In this document: positions 1-10,800 of the stretch, piece by piece
Layout: each line of letters begins with the position of its first letter
How positions within the stretch are numbered: the stretch's first letter is position 1
Assembly (NCBI GenBank): GCA_013400115.1
Contig: VXBP01003402.1
Location: 682,001-746,000, forward strand
DNA from: Rhinopomastus cyanomelas
Lineage: Eukaryota > Chordata > Aves > Bucerotiformes > Rhinopomastidae
Direction: 5' to 3'
Length of the DNA stretch: 64,000 bases
Made by a program: the position numbers and the translations under genes
The notes under the pieces: model-generated
Seen by the model: the letters and a program-made list of their open reading frames with translations, nothing else
Told to the model about the DNA's origin: nothing
Databases searched by the model: none

Positions 1-2827
1 TTGTATCTGAAGGACTTGTCTCATTTTTTTAAGAAAAACCCCACAAAACAAAACATGTGGGGGAGAATTTCCAAGCTGTTGGAATAATTTGGGTCTTTTG
101 AAACAATAGTGGTTTCAGAAGTGTGACAGAAATGGGCTATTCTGTTATTTTCGCAGTTATTTTTCTTAAAACTGTTTAGGATTAACACATTTGAAAAATA
201 AAAAGGAATTTGAAAATCATCATGTAAATTCAAACCAGTTTTTTTCTGACATGAAGTGAATCACTTGAGATCCACAGAGAATTAATATGGAAAATAAAGG
301 GCTGCTCTCCTTTGTGAGACATTTTCCATTTGACTACTGAATTAACAAATGTTGGTGATCCCGGTCTCACTGGAGTGCTGGGTGCTCTTCTTTGAACTTT
401 TGGGGTAGTTGTTTTTGTGTTGAGGTTTGAGGTGGAGGGTGGGTTGTTTGAACTGAAGCATGTGTATCTGTTTTACTTTGTTAGAGTTGTTGGGTTTTTT
501 AACACAGCCTTATGGCCAGCTATTCCAGTACTGGACTAACCAAAAGAAGACTAACAGTCCCGTTTCCAGACCGGGTGGCAGTAGGTATGCAAGGGGAGTG
601 ATGAGGGGACGTGCGTAGCTTGAGACCGCTGCACTCTGGTTGGAGTGGGGGTTTGGGTGTCCCTGCATGCTCCATGTGCAGCATCTGCTCGACTTTATCT
701 GAGCCACACAAAGGCACTGGGGCTTTCCCCCTGGCTCTTTCAAAGCTGAAACGTGGGTTTTCTTGCTGTGAGTTCAACCTAGTCAATACACCCCCCAGCT
801 CTGTCATCTCACCTGTTTTTATTCCTCTCATTCTTGACTCAGTCTGCTCAGCCATTGCCAGAAGGCTCAGCTGTGTGTTGGTCATCTGGAGCAGCCTCAC
901 TGCCTCCTCAGTTTAATTGCTGCTTCCAGGCTGCTTTGTCCCTTGCCTTCATGTAACTTTTCTCAGTCCTCTTGGTTTACTCCTTAGCCTGAGATACCGT
1001 GTGCTGGTGAACAACGCTGTTGTGTACCCCCACCCTCACTGTGCTAACACCCATACTGCTATGAGTGCTCTTACTTTTGTGTCCAAAATGGGCTGAGCAA
1101 TGATAAATCCAGACAAGTGTTGCAGCTTGTATTGTCCCATTACGTCAACGAAAAGCACTTCTCAGGAACGTGAACGGCTTGAGGCACGCTGCCCTGCAGG
1201 TCACCTTGGAAGGGTATCTTGACATCATGACTGTACTGTCAGTCTCGTGCATGAGCTCTTCTGCCAGCTCAGGTTTAACTCTATGGCTGTGCAGGCCCTT
1301 GCTGCATGCATCTATCAGATGCACTTTGGGATGAGCTAGGTTTCATTAGAAAAGAGAGTTGGTTTTCACCTACTGAAGTGTTCTTGAGTTCTTGAAAATT
1401 AAGGAATACAAGATCTATTATAGATGGAAAGAAAACGTCCCACCAGTGCAGAAAGGGATGTACTGACAGAGGAAATGAAATTGCTTCCCTCTGCTTTTGA
1501 AATGTGTGGATGGAAGCAGCCAAAACTTTAAATATGGGAGATTCCCTATTTTTGTACCACCTGGAAGGTGGCTTCAAGATAATGGCATTTTCCCTGCTTG
1601 TGAAAGGTCCCTCTTTTTGTGCAGGAGCGGCGTGAGATCAGGAGTGTAGTTTTGCAACCAGTTACTCCTGGCTGAGTAGCCATGCTTCCCAAGGATTTAT
1701 ACCAGGAGAAGTCTTTGGTCCCAGTGAAAATTAAGGAGACACAGCAAGTGCCTTTGAACATTTTACTGATATGGAAAAAAGAAAAAAACAAGAAATTGGG
1801 ATTGGAGTTTTCTGTGATTGTTTTCCTTGCGTCAGAGGCTGAGAAAACAATCTTCAGCATTTCTGGTTCTGCAGTAGTAATTAACTTAAGAAACAAAGTA
1901 GGGAGTCCAGGGAGTAGCACTGGAGTCATAAAGTTGCAGGTTTTTATGATGCTAATGCAGATTTTTGTAATGATAATCGGCACCATTGTTTGAGGAGAAT
2001 AGAGATGAAAGTGGCTGATCAAGTAATTAAAACCAGATAAAGTCATGGACGTGAGACAGAAATGCTACTCTTGCAATTAGGCTGCAATCTCCGTCTCTAC
2101 TCCTCCCATTCCCAGCAAAGCTAAAAGCAGAGGACTTGGCTTGTACCACTCCTGCCTAGGGCTCTGTGTTGGCACATGTACACGTTTAGGAAGAGCTAGT
2201 GGTTTAAGTTTGTATTTGGCCTCTAGCCAGATATGAATAAAAATTCTTAAGAGGATGGTCACATGAGGTTGATGCAGGGAGAGTAATTTCTGTATTTGCT
2301 TCTCACAGACAAAGTTTCTTTGCAATTCTGTTGTAGGTTCTGGCAGGTTTTTCCCAAGGGCAAATGTCCTGTCTTACGTTTCTCACCCACTGCATTCTTC
2401 AGGGCTCCTAACTCCACTGATGGTAGATGCAGAGCTCATTCTCTTGAGTATTTTTTTTCCCCATAACCATGCCAGCTTTCCCCCCCCATGTTGCGTTTTA
2501 CTCCTGGTATGTGTTTTCTCTGCTGTACCATCAACCTTCTGTAGCTCAGATACCCTCCTGCAGACTGCTGTCATTGTATGACAGATGCTCTACTCTTCCT
2601 TGCACACATTCCCTCTGAATATCTTCATCACTTGAATGTTCAGCTTACCCTGTTGTTACTTAACTGTTCAGGTGTCTTTACTCCAAGAGTCCTGCAAGTA
2701 CTCTTTGTTGTTTGACTTCATGGTCAGATTGAAGCTAGAACACTGTGTTCTCACCAAAGACATGGAATAGAGATGAATGAAATAGGCAGATCCCAGGAAC
2801 AAGTCTGCTGCTTTCACAGTGAGGATG

Positions 2828-3775
2828 GAAATTATAGAATCATTGAGGCTGGAAAAGACGCTTGGGATCATTGAGTCCAACCATCAACCCCACTCTACAA
2901 GTTCACCTCTAAACCATATCCCCCAACACTGCATCTAAGCATCTTTTAAACGCATCCAGGGATGGTGACTCAGCCACCCCCCTGGGAAGCCCATTCCAGT
3001 GCCTGACCACTCTCTCCATGAAGAATTTTTTCCTGGTGTCTAATCTAAACCTACCTTGTTGAAGCCTGAAGCCATTCCCTCTGGTTCTTTTGCTAATTAC
3101 GTGTGAGAAGAGACCAGCACCAACCACTCTAAAATGTCCTTTCAGATAATTGCAGAGTGATGAGATCTCTCCTAAGCCTCCTCTTCCTCAAACTAAACAG
3201 TCCCAACTCTCTCAATCTCTCCTCATAAGATTTAATCTCCAGGCCCTTCACCAGCTTCATTGCCCTCCTCTGCACTCACTCCAGCACCTGATGTCTCCCT
3301 TGTACTGAGGTGCTCAAAACTGGATTCAAGGTGCAGCCTCACCAGTGCTGAGTACAGGGAGACAGTCACCTCCCTACTCCTGCTGGACACACCGTTTCTA
3401 GTACAGTCCAGGATGCTACTGGCCTTCTTCGCCATCTGGGCACAGTACTGGCTCATATTCAGCTGCCTGTCAATTAGAAGCCCCGGGTCCTTTTCTGCCA
3501 GACAGCTTTCCAGCCGCCCTGCCCCAGGCCTGTAGTGTTGGGTGGGATTGTTGTGTGCAAAATGCAGGACCCAGTACTTGGCACTAATGAAACTCGTGGA
3601 GTTGTCCTCAGCCCATCAATACAGTCTGTCAAGGCCCCTCTGTACAGCCTCACTATGCTCCAGCAGATCGACACTCCCTCCCAACTTGGTGTCATCTGCA
3701 AACTTACTGATGGTGCAGTCAATCTCATGAAAGTGACCCAGGAGGATGTTAAGAACAAAGTAAAGGAGACTCAAA
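2828..3775 (-). mobile_element. CR1 LINE, 5'-truncated, ~950 bp, antisense to EYA2
   Basis: The left end is the reverse complement of a CR1 3' end (tagaatcattgaggctggaaaagac). The body follows the usual CR1 3' region. The minus strand near 3620-3770 still encodes the reverse-transcriptase-region peptide SKFADDTKLGGSVD, interrupted elsewhere by frameshifts and stops. This is the longest CR1 piece in the window and a dead copy. Confidence 0.93.
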
Positions 3776-4257
3776 GTTGCTTTTAATTGTGTCTGAGCAA
3801 CAGGCTTTAGAAGGAATCTCCATCTTTTACTGGTGCCTTCTGGCCCTTCAGCTGTGCTGAGCAGACCTATGGTGTGGTTGCATCTGCTCACAACACCATA
3901 GTGGTTTCTGTTTCATCCTTTCAAAACATTATCCAATAGGTTCTCACTGCCATCAGTATCAGGAGCACCTTTGCCAACTCCATCAGCACACAGGGTCCTG
4001 CTTCATCCTTGCACTTACATGTATTTTTGAGTAATTGCTGGAAAGAGATGGGATCCCTGTTTGTCCTTAGCACCCTTTTGAGTGTTTTGAATGGGGATCT
4101 GGAACCACTGCTCTCAAAGCATCGTTGGAAAAGCAAATGTGATTTGTAGGTTACTGCAATGCCTGATCAAAAATGTGACACCTTAAAACCTTGCGTTTGG
4201 CATTCCTAGCTTCAGAATGGCTGAAAAATGCTTCTGTCTTTCTTTTTTCATCCCTTT

Positions 4258-4308
4258 CATTTGTAAAGAGAAAAGTTTTTGTTTTCATTTGTAAAGATAA
4301 AAGTTTAG
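4258..4308. repeat. 28-bp imperfect tandem duplication
   Basis: CATTTGTAAAGAGAAAAGTT at 4258 recurs as CATTTGTAAAGATAAAAGTT at 4286, a period of 28 bp with one mismatch in the shown core. Confidence 0.85.
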
Positions 4309-6967
4309 GTTTTTGGCAGAGATTTTGTGGGACAACTTTCAGGGCAAAATCCTGGGTTTTTGAATAGGAGATTCTCATGGAAAAGCTGAGCACCAAATTC
4401 ACACAAGATTCTTCTTAATTACAGAAGCCAAAAGCTTTTCCAGATGTCTGTCAGCCCAACATGCTGGATGCTGCCATCACTGGTTTTAATAAAAGCTCAT
4501 ATTCAGCAAACTTTATTATTGATTTACTGTACATTGCTTAAGCCAGAAAATGGTTTTGCTCTCAAAAGTAACGAAGACAGATGTGATCTTTTCATCAGCT
4601 GCCCTCCAGCATGCCATTCGCTCTGTTAAATACCTCTATCATTTTACTGGAGATGTTTGGTAGATTACCATCGTTCAAACTGGAATTCCAGAAGCCCTGT
4701 GAAGAAGCGTATGAGCAAGACATGCTCATGATCGGAGCGGTAAATTGTGCGTGCAGAACAGGCAAAGCCACTGGCAATGCGAACACATAGGAGACAGGCC
4801 CAGCCACCCAGTTCAGTGACCAGTTGCCTGTTGGTACGTGAAAATCCTACGGGCTGTGAAGAAAAAGCTGGAAGAATCCCCAGGAAAATGTTACAGAACA
4901 AACACAGGGAAGTGCGATGAGACTTTGTGAATGGAACAAAACCAGTAGAGAAATCAACAGTCAGACAGTGGCTAATGAGATCTCTGAACAATGATGAAAT
5001 TAAATAATTATAAAAGATCATTTCTCTTTAAACATCTGCTCTCATTCACTTGGCAACAGTCTGGGCAGTGTCATGAGTGATGGGGTTTGGGATTGTGCTG
5101 AAGGGTATGTTATCTGAGAAACATCCCCAGCCTGAGAGGATCTGGGACGGTAGAGCGTTTCCTCCTTCCAGGTGGAGCATTAAGGAAGTAAAGGGGAAAA
5201 AGATCAGACACTGCTTATAGCAGGAAGGAAAACTTGGTGTAAATCTGAACCCTGCCTTCCCAGCCATCCAAACAAAATGTGGTGGGGTACCAGTGGGATT
5301 GGAATGAAGTCGCTCCTCTGGGAAAAGAGACTCTGCCCAGCCTGCTGCTTATGAGAGAGCCTTAGGAGCCAGAGATGCTTGTAGGAGAGTTCTTCATCCT
5401 CCTCACTAAGAAATAAGCACCACAAAATTCTTCCTGACCTATTCGTCTGCAGCAGCCTGGCTATGCCAGTGAAAGAATGAAATTAGCTGTTTTCAGGCGA
5501 AAAGTCTTTTCCCTCTGGCATAAGCAAAGTGTGCAGGAGGGACTGTGACCTTCCCTTCCTCCCTGTGGCTCTGAGGCATCTCCCTGCCGCCTCGTACCTG
5601 GGACTGCCTGCAAAGTGAGTTCACGTGTGCTGTGGTGAAGCCTCCAACCACAGGTACCAGCATGGTGCAGAACTTGCTCTGGTGCTGTTAGGACTTAGAT
5701 AAATTTCTCCTGGGCTGTGTTTTGTTTAGGGTTAGGGTAAGAATCCTGTACTGCCATTTTGGCTCTGCCAATTAGACAGTGTCACTCAGGGACGAATTCT
5801 TACAGATAAAGACAAAGCTTTTTGTGTCCTTGCCCTTCCATGTAGTTGGTACCATGGACACCTGCTGTGCTTGAGTGTCTGCACCTGAAGCAGGCAGTTG
5901 TGCCCTCTTTAAGGGGTGCATGGTAAGGCAGAGCCCCTTGGTTCCCGCTAGCAGTCAGTCTTGTTTGCTTAGCAGTTGGGGAGCACAGATCCCACAAGAG
6001 TTGTGTTCAAAGATCTACCTCAGTCATTCACTGTTGACTGTGGAAGTCTCCTTCATGGCACATCATCAGGAAGCTTTTACCAGCCTTGACAGTGATACCA
6101 ATAAGGTCCAAGGGAGGCAGACAAGATCTCCCACTTGGAAAAAGGTTTATGTGTTACTGTTTTACACTTTATGATGTTTTAGGGGTGTTATGGACTGCTG
6201 CCTACCTGGCTGCCCTGCCATCTGCTACCTGCACAGGTAGGTCTCACCCTGACAGCTGGAGGCTCCTTTGCAGGTACCATGTTCAGTGCTGAGCAGATAG
6301 GGGAGCCCAGAGTTCTGCTTTTCCCTGATAACCCATTTTCCCCAAAATACTCTCTGGGGGACTGAAGTAAAGAGAGTCCACTGTGTGGCACCAGCAAGTG
6401 AAGTGCACAGCATCCTCCAGTCATCCTCTTGTCAGCATTTCTTCTGCTGCAAAGCACATTGGTGTTGTCTCTAGAAGATATTCAGATTTCTGTGGCTCTG
6501 TGTGGCTTTTTAATAATTGACAAATTTAACTTAAGGTTTTATTTGGCCAGTGGGTTCTACATGGTTCAAGCCACAGCCAGAATATTATGGGAGTAAAGGT
6601 GTCCAGGAGACCCTTGCTGGAAACCTGTCATGCGGATACCCGGTGTCACACACGGTGCCTTACTCTCGTCTTTACCCCAGATTGCAGACGTCGGTGTGCA
6701 GATCTATGCCCTTAATGCCGTGTTCTGTACTTCTAAGGGAAGTGAGCAGTGGCATTGCAAGCTCACTAGTGTCTGTGGAGCCCACTTTTGGACAGCTGGA
6801 ATTAGACCTGTATGGAAAGCAGGAGCATTTCAATGGACAGACCTGCTCGTGTTGTGCATGGGGTGTGAAATAACAATTCGCTCACCCTCGTTTCTGAGCT
6901 GGTGAGTTTTCATTACAGTGCAGTGGTGCGCATGTACAAACCATCAGTTGTGCTGGAGACTCAGGGC

Positions 6968-7145
6968 CCATACAGGTTGCCCAGGGAGGTAGCTGAGGCC
7001 CCATCTCTGGAGGTACTCAAGGTAAGGCTGGACAAGGCTCTTGGCAACCTGATCCAGTTGATCATGTTCCTGCTCACTGCAGGGGGTTGGACTAGATGGC
7101 CTTTGGAGGTCCCTTCCAACCCAGGCCAGTCTAGGATTCTGTGGT
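6968..7145 (+). mobile_element. CR1 LINE 3' fragment, sense
   Basis: Starts near caggttgcccagggaggtag and ends ggttggactagatggcctt...cccttccaaccca with a degenerate tail (attctgtgg). A severely 5'-truncated copy. Confidence 0.9.
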
Positions 7146-7751
7146 GCTGTGGCTAAGCAGAGGTGCAGAGCCACAGCCAGGCTCACTCTTACAAACCAGT
7201 GTGAGTCTATGATTCATTCGGAAGCGTTGGTTAAAGCAGATGAGGTTATTTGTGTGAAAGGACTCTTTTTGTGCCGCTGCCACCTAATGATCAGGACGTT
7301 GCACTCTAGGTGGTTTGGGTGTCCTCTGGAAAATTGATCCTGTCCCTGGTACTGGCTCATTCTCCAGTAGGACTTAGCTAATGCTGTTAACTGCCCTCAG
7401 CTTTGTGTTCAACCCATTGCTTGGAGCCTCAGTGGGCACTGCTGTGTGTGTTCTTGCTCTGATGCCATAGGAGAGATCAGGAATTTTAGTTTCCATAGGG
7501 CAGAATGCAGGAAGAAAGGGGAAGCATTAATCAGATGGGAGTAATCTCCGTGGGAGCAAGTACTGCATTTTAATTCAGCATTTCCCTTTGATGAAAACTT
7601 TAGTGAATGTTATTATGTGAAATTTATATGAAGCTTGGGTTTAGGTAATCAGCTTTAATATTTATACTCTTAGGGAAAAAAACCCACAAGAATCATTAGT
7701 AAGCATGCATAATTAATGAATAAATTATATTTTTCCTTTGTTTTCCTTCAG

Positions 7752-7870
7752 GTATAAGGAAATGCTAGATCTAGTGATATCACCCAGCCTGACTGTAAAT
7801 AGAGAGTGCCCTGACAGACTGAAGCTTAACCTTTCTAACATTTATGCCACGGCTCCAGATGACATAGAAG
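7752..7870 (+). CDS. EYA2: EYA2 first coding exon (start codon at 7762)
   Basis: The acceptor follows a pyrimidine stretch ending ttccttcag, and the donor is GAAG|gtaggc. The first 10 bases are untranslated. The ATG at 7762 has a purine at -3 (G) but C at +4. The product starts [13 protein letters not shown] and continues ECPDRLKLN, closely matching the start of mammalian EYA2 ([13 protein letters not shown]...). There is no in-frame stop between the acceptor and the ATG, so the start rests on homology rather than on an upstream stop. The exon ends in phase 1 after residue 36. Confidence 0.92.
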
Positions 7871-10800
7871 GTAGGCTGCCTCTTCCCGTTACGGTTTGCT
7901 GGCTTTAACGCGATGTGTAGATGCATACAGAAATCTCTGAATACAGGTGACCAAAGGGAACTGTTGAGATGCAAGGCCTCTGCTTCAGAGAGTTTGCTCT
8001 ACAGTGTTGTGAGCTACTAAAATTGTTGAGGTTTTTTTTGTAGACAATTGGGTTGTAGCTGCATCCTTCAGCTCAGCAATGGTTTGAATGCAGGTGGGAT
8101 GTAAATGTTTGGTATCGGTGTGTGTGGTAGGTGCACACACAGTATGTATTTGCTCTGCTGCAGTAATTGCAGGTATGAAATGTGTAGAGCTGGCAGTTTT
8201 TATTTGGACCCTGCTGGAGCCCCAGTGGTGGAGTGAATGTGAGCCCTGGGCTTTGCAGGCTGAGCTGCTGCTATTGGGGTGGGGGACATGGGGGCTCCCA
8301 GACCAAACAGTGTGTGGTGCAGCCAGAAAACATTTTGCCAGAGTAGCTCTGTGTCCCATTTTGCATCGCTCTGAGGTCACTGCTGTAATCTCAAAATGGT
8401 TAACCCTGCTGGCCTCTGCTCTGAAGTTTCACATTTGGCAGGTACCAAGGACAAATTCTTTCAGTGGCTGAGGTTCAGATGGAAATTTATCTGCTCTTCA
8501 TCTCCTCCTTCCCTCCACGCCCCCCCCATCGTACTGTTCAAGTGAAGGAAACAGAAGAATGTTAAATCTGCTAAAAAAATTATTGGCAAGTGATGTGGCT
8601 CAACTAGTTCTTGCTAGTACAATCCCAGCTATTGTTTGCTGCGGTCAGGATCTGTCAGCCTTCCTGTTAGAGGGGAGTTAGGAAAAGGCCCTAGCTATTA
8701 TGTTTTAGTAGCAAGCTTAACCCCTTCATTTATGGGCTCTCAGAAGCCCAGGAGATGTTTTGCTTGCCTGTTTGCTAAGGCATTAGGGACAGTGTGATTA
8801 AACCACGTACATGAGAACTGCCTGTTTACAGGAGCAGAGGGATAACAGTCTAAAGGAAACAGCCTTTGAAATGGGGTGTTTGCAAAAAAGATTACAGCTG
8901 GAGATTATTTTTTAAGTGCATAATTGTGTAATTTCTTGGTGCAGGGTCTGTATTTTTTTATGCAACCTAAAGGCCAACACAGCAGTTGCGCTGTTGGACA
9001 CCAGATTGCTAGGGACAGCTCCTGTCCATGTGTTTCTTACAGAAATGTCATGGTGATTTTTCTACGATACAATCGCCTGTACTCGTGCAGGTGTCCACGG
9101 AGGTGTCTGGCTGCCTGTGTTCATGGGTGCTTCCCATGGGATGTAGATTCTATCAGTGGAATTTTCAAGTGCACGTTTTGCACTGTGAATTTTGGGTAGA
9201 AACACATGTAAGTTTAATTTGCCTTCTTTGGCAGTGACCATAGCACATTGCATATTCACATGCAGTAAATTCCCTCTTGGCATTCTTGGCAACTGGTTTT
9301 ACTCTGTGCTTAGCTCTTTCCAAAAGACAAAAATTGAAGATGTAATGTTTTTCAAATAGAGAAGAAATTGAACTTCTGCTCCAACTGTTGGCTTTCAAAT
9401 CTAAAAGGCATTATGAATTAAAAGAATAAAGTCTGTCTCTTCAATGCCATTCCGATTGGTGATGAGAAGGTGTGACAGAAGCAGTGTAGTGTTTGTTCTC
9501 ACAATCTAATTTTCTAAGTGTTTTTCTTGCAGGTAAGTCAAAGGCAATTTTTCATAGTGAATTTGAAGGGGACCCGGGTAAGACTGGCTTCAGATTTAAG
9601 AACACTTTCCTTTTGTATCTGTGTGTGTAAATGGGTCTGTGTGTAACATTATTATCAATTTCTGTAGGTTTTTTTTAATTAAACCTCTCTCTGCCTGTTA
9701 CTCAGGAAATAGGTGACTGTTACCCACATTTTATCGGTAAAGGGGCCAAGGCAGAGTTGCTGGTGGGTTTTACTTTCCTAATGGTGTTTCAGGGTTACAG
9801 AAGCGTGAAGAAGGAGTCCATATGGGTTTGTTTCTGTCTGTGATGAGGGTGGTTCTGTTAGTGCTTAGGACTGCAGAGGTTTCAGGTCCCTTGGCCACTC
9901 TCCTGAGATGTCCTTTGCCAATGGATCAGCATCTGCAGGGGACCCTGGAGGAGACACCAGGGGGATTGTGACAGTGGTATTTGCCCTTTGAGGAGAAGGA
10001 CAGTGGGAGAGCTCTGGCAGAACTGGGAAACAGCTTAGGGGAGGTGGGAAGAGGAAGGGAACAAGGCTTCAATTTGTTGAGGAAGGATGTGGCACAGGAA
10101 AGCCCTTCCAAGAGTGGGTGATCCAAGTGTCTGTTTCTTCTTCATAGCCAGAGAGGAGGGGAAGGGGTGGCAAAGGCAGCCCCCGTTGTGCTCAGAAACA
10201 CTCGCATTGCAGCCCAGTGCATGGGCCTGTGGGCAGGTGACTCTTGCACTCCGCTGCACAGACAGAAGTACCAAGCTGGGTTTTTCTCTTCAATAACAAT
10301 TATTATGAGCAGCAGTGTTGATGCAGTCATGGCCAACTCTGAAACCTGTTCCCCCGCTCGTCAGTGCCTTTGTTAGCAGAGAGCCACCTTCATTAGAGCA
10401 ACAGTGCTGTGGTGACTACTCTTGCAATGAGCTGAAAACCTGGGGAGAGCTTACAGGTGAATATAAGGTGAAAAGTGATGACAGTCAGCTTGCAGGTGCT
10501 TGGCTGGGGGACAGGTTGCTGGGGAGAGAACGGAGAGATTTCAGTATTTGTGATAAAAGGGCTTCCTTTTTGAAGACAGTGTTTGTTATAGCTGTTTCCA
10601 ACTTCCAGAGAAAGGTTATTGCTCTAGCAGTCTTAGTAATCTCAGCATTATCTTTCTTAGCTGCATCATTTCAGTCCTGTTATTCTATACAGTAAATGCT
10701 ATACAAATCAACTTTCTAATAAAATAATATCTAGTAATTAGTATGTTTTAGTTAGAACTCCTTCATCATGGAGTTATTCCATAACCAAGTGAACAAAGAT

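Larger units (their letters stand above)
1..7751 (+). other. 5' intron or flank of EYA2, no coding exon recognised
   Basis: No recognisable protein-coding exon was found on either strand. It holds a long antisense CR1 (2828-3775), a short sense CR1 (6968-7145), a 28-bp tandem duplication near 4258 and AT-rich DNA near 7560-7740. Because the first coding exon has a strong acceptor and only 10 bases of 5' UTR, a noncoding first exon and the promoter must lie upstream, here or outside the window. I could not pick them out. Confidence 0.7.

Noticed and set aside
3474..3891. Minus-strand ORFs with FADDTKLGG as a possible host gene
   Set aside because: The motif is the reverse-transcriptase region of a CR1 LINE, and the element is truncated and broken.
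5726..5737. TTAGGGTTAGGG as an interstitial telomere
   Set aside because: Only two units; expected by chance.
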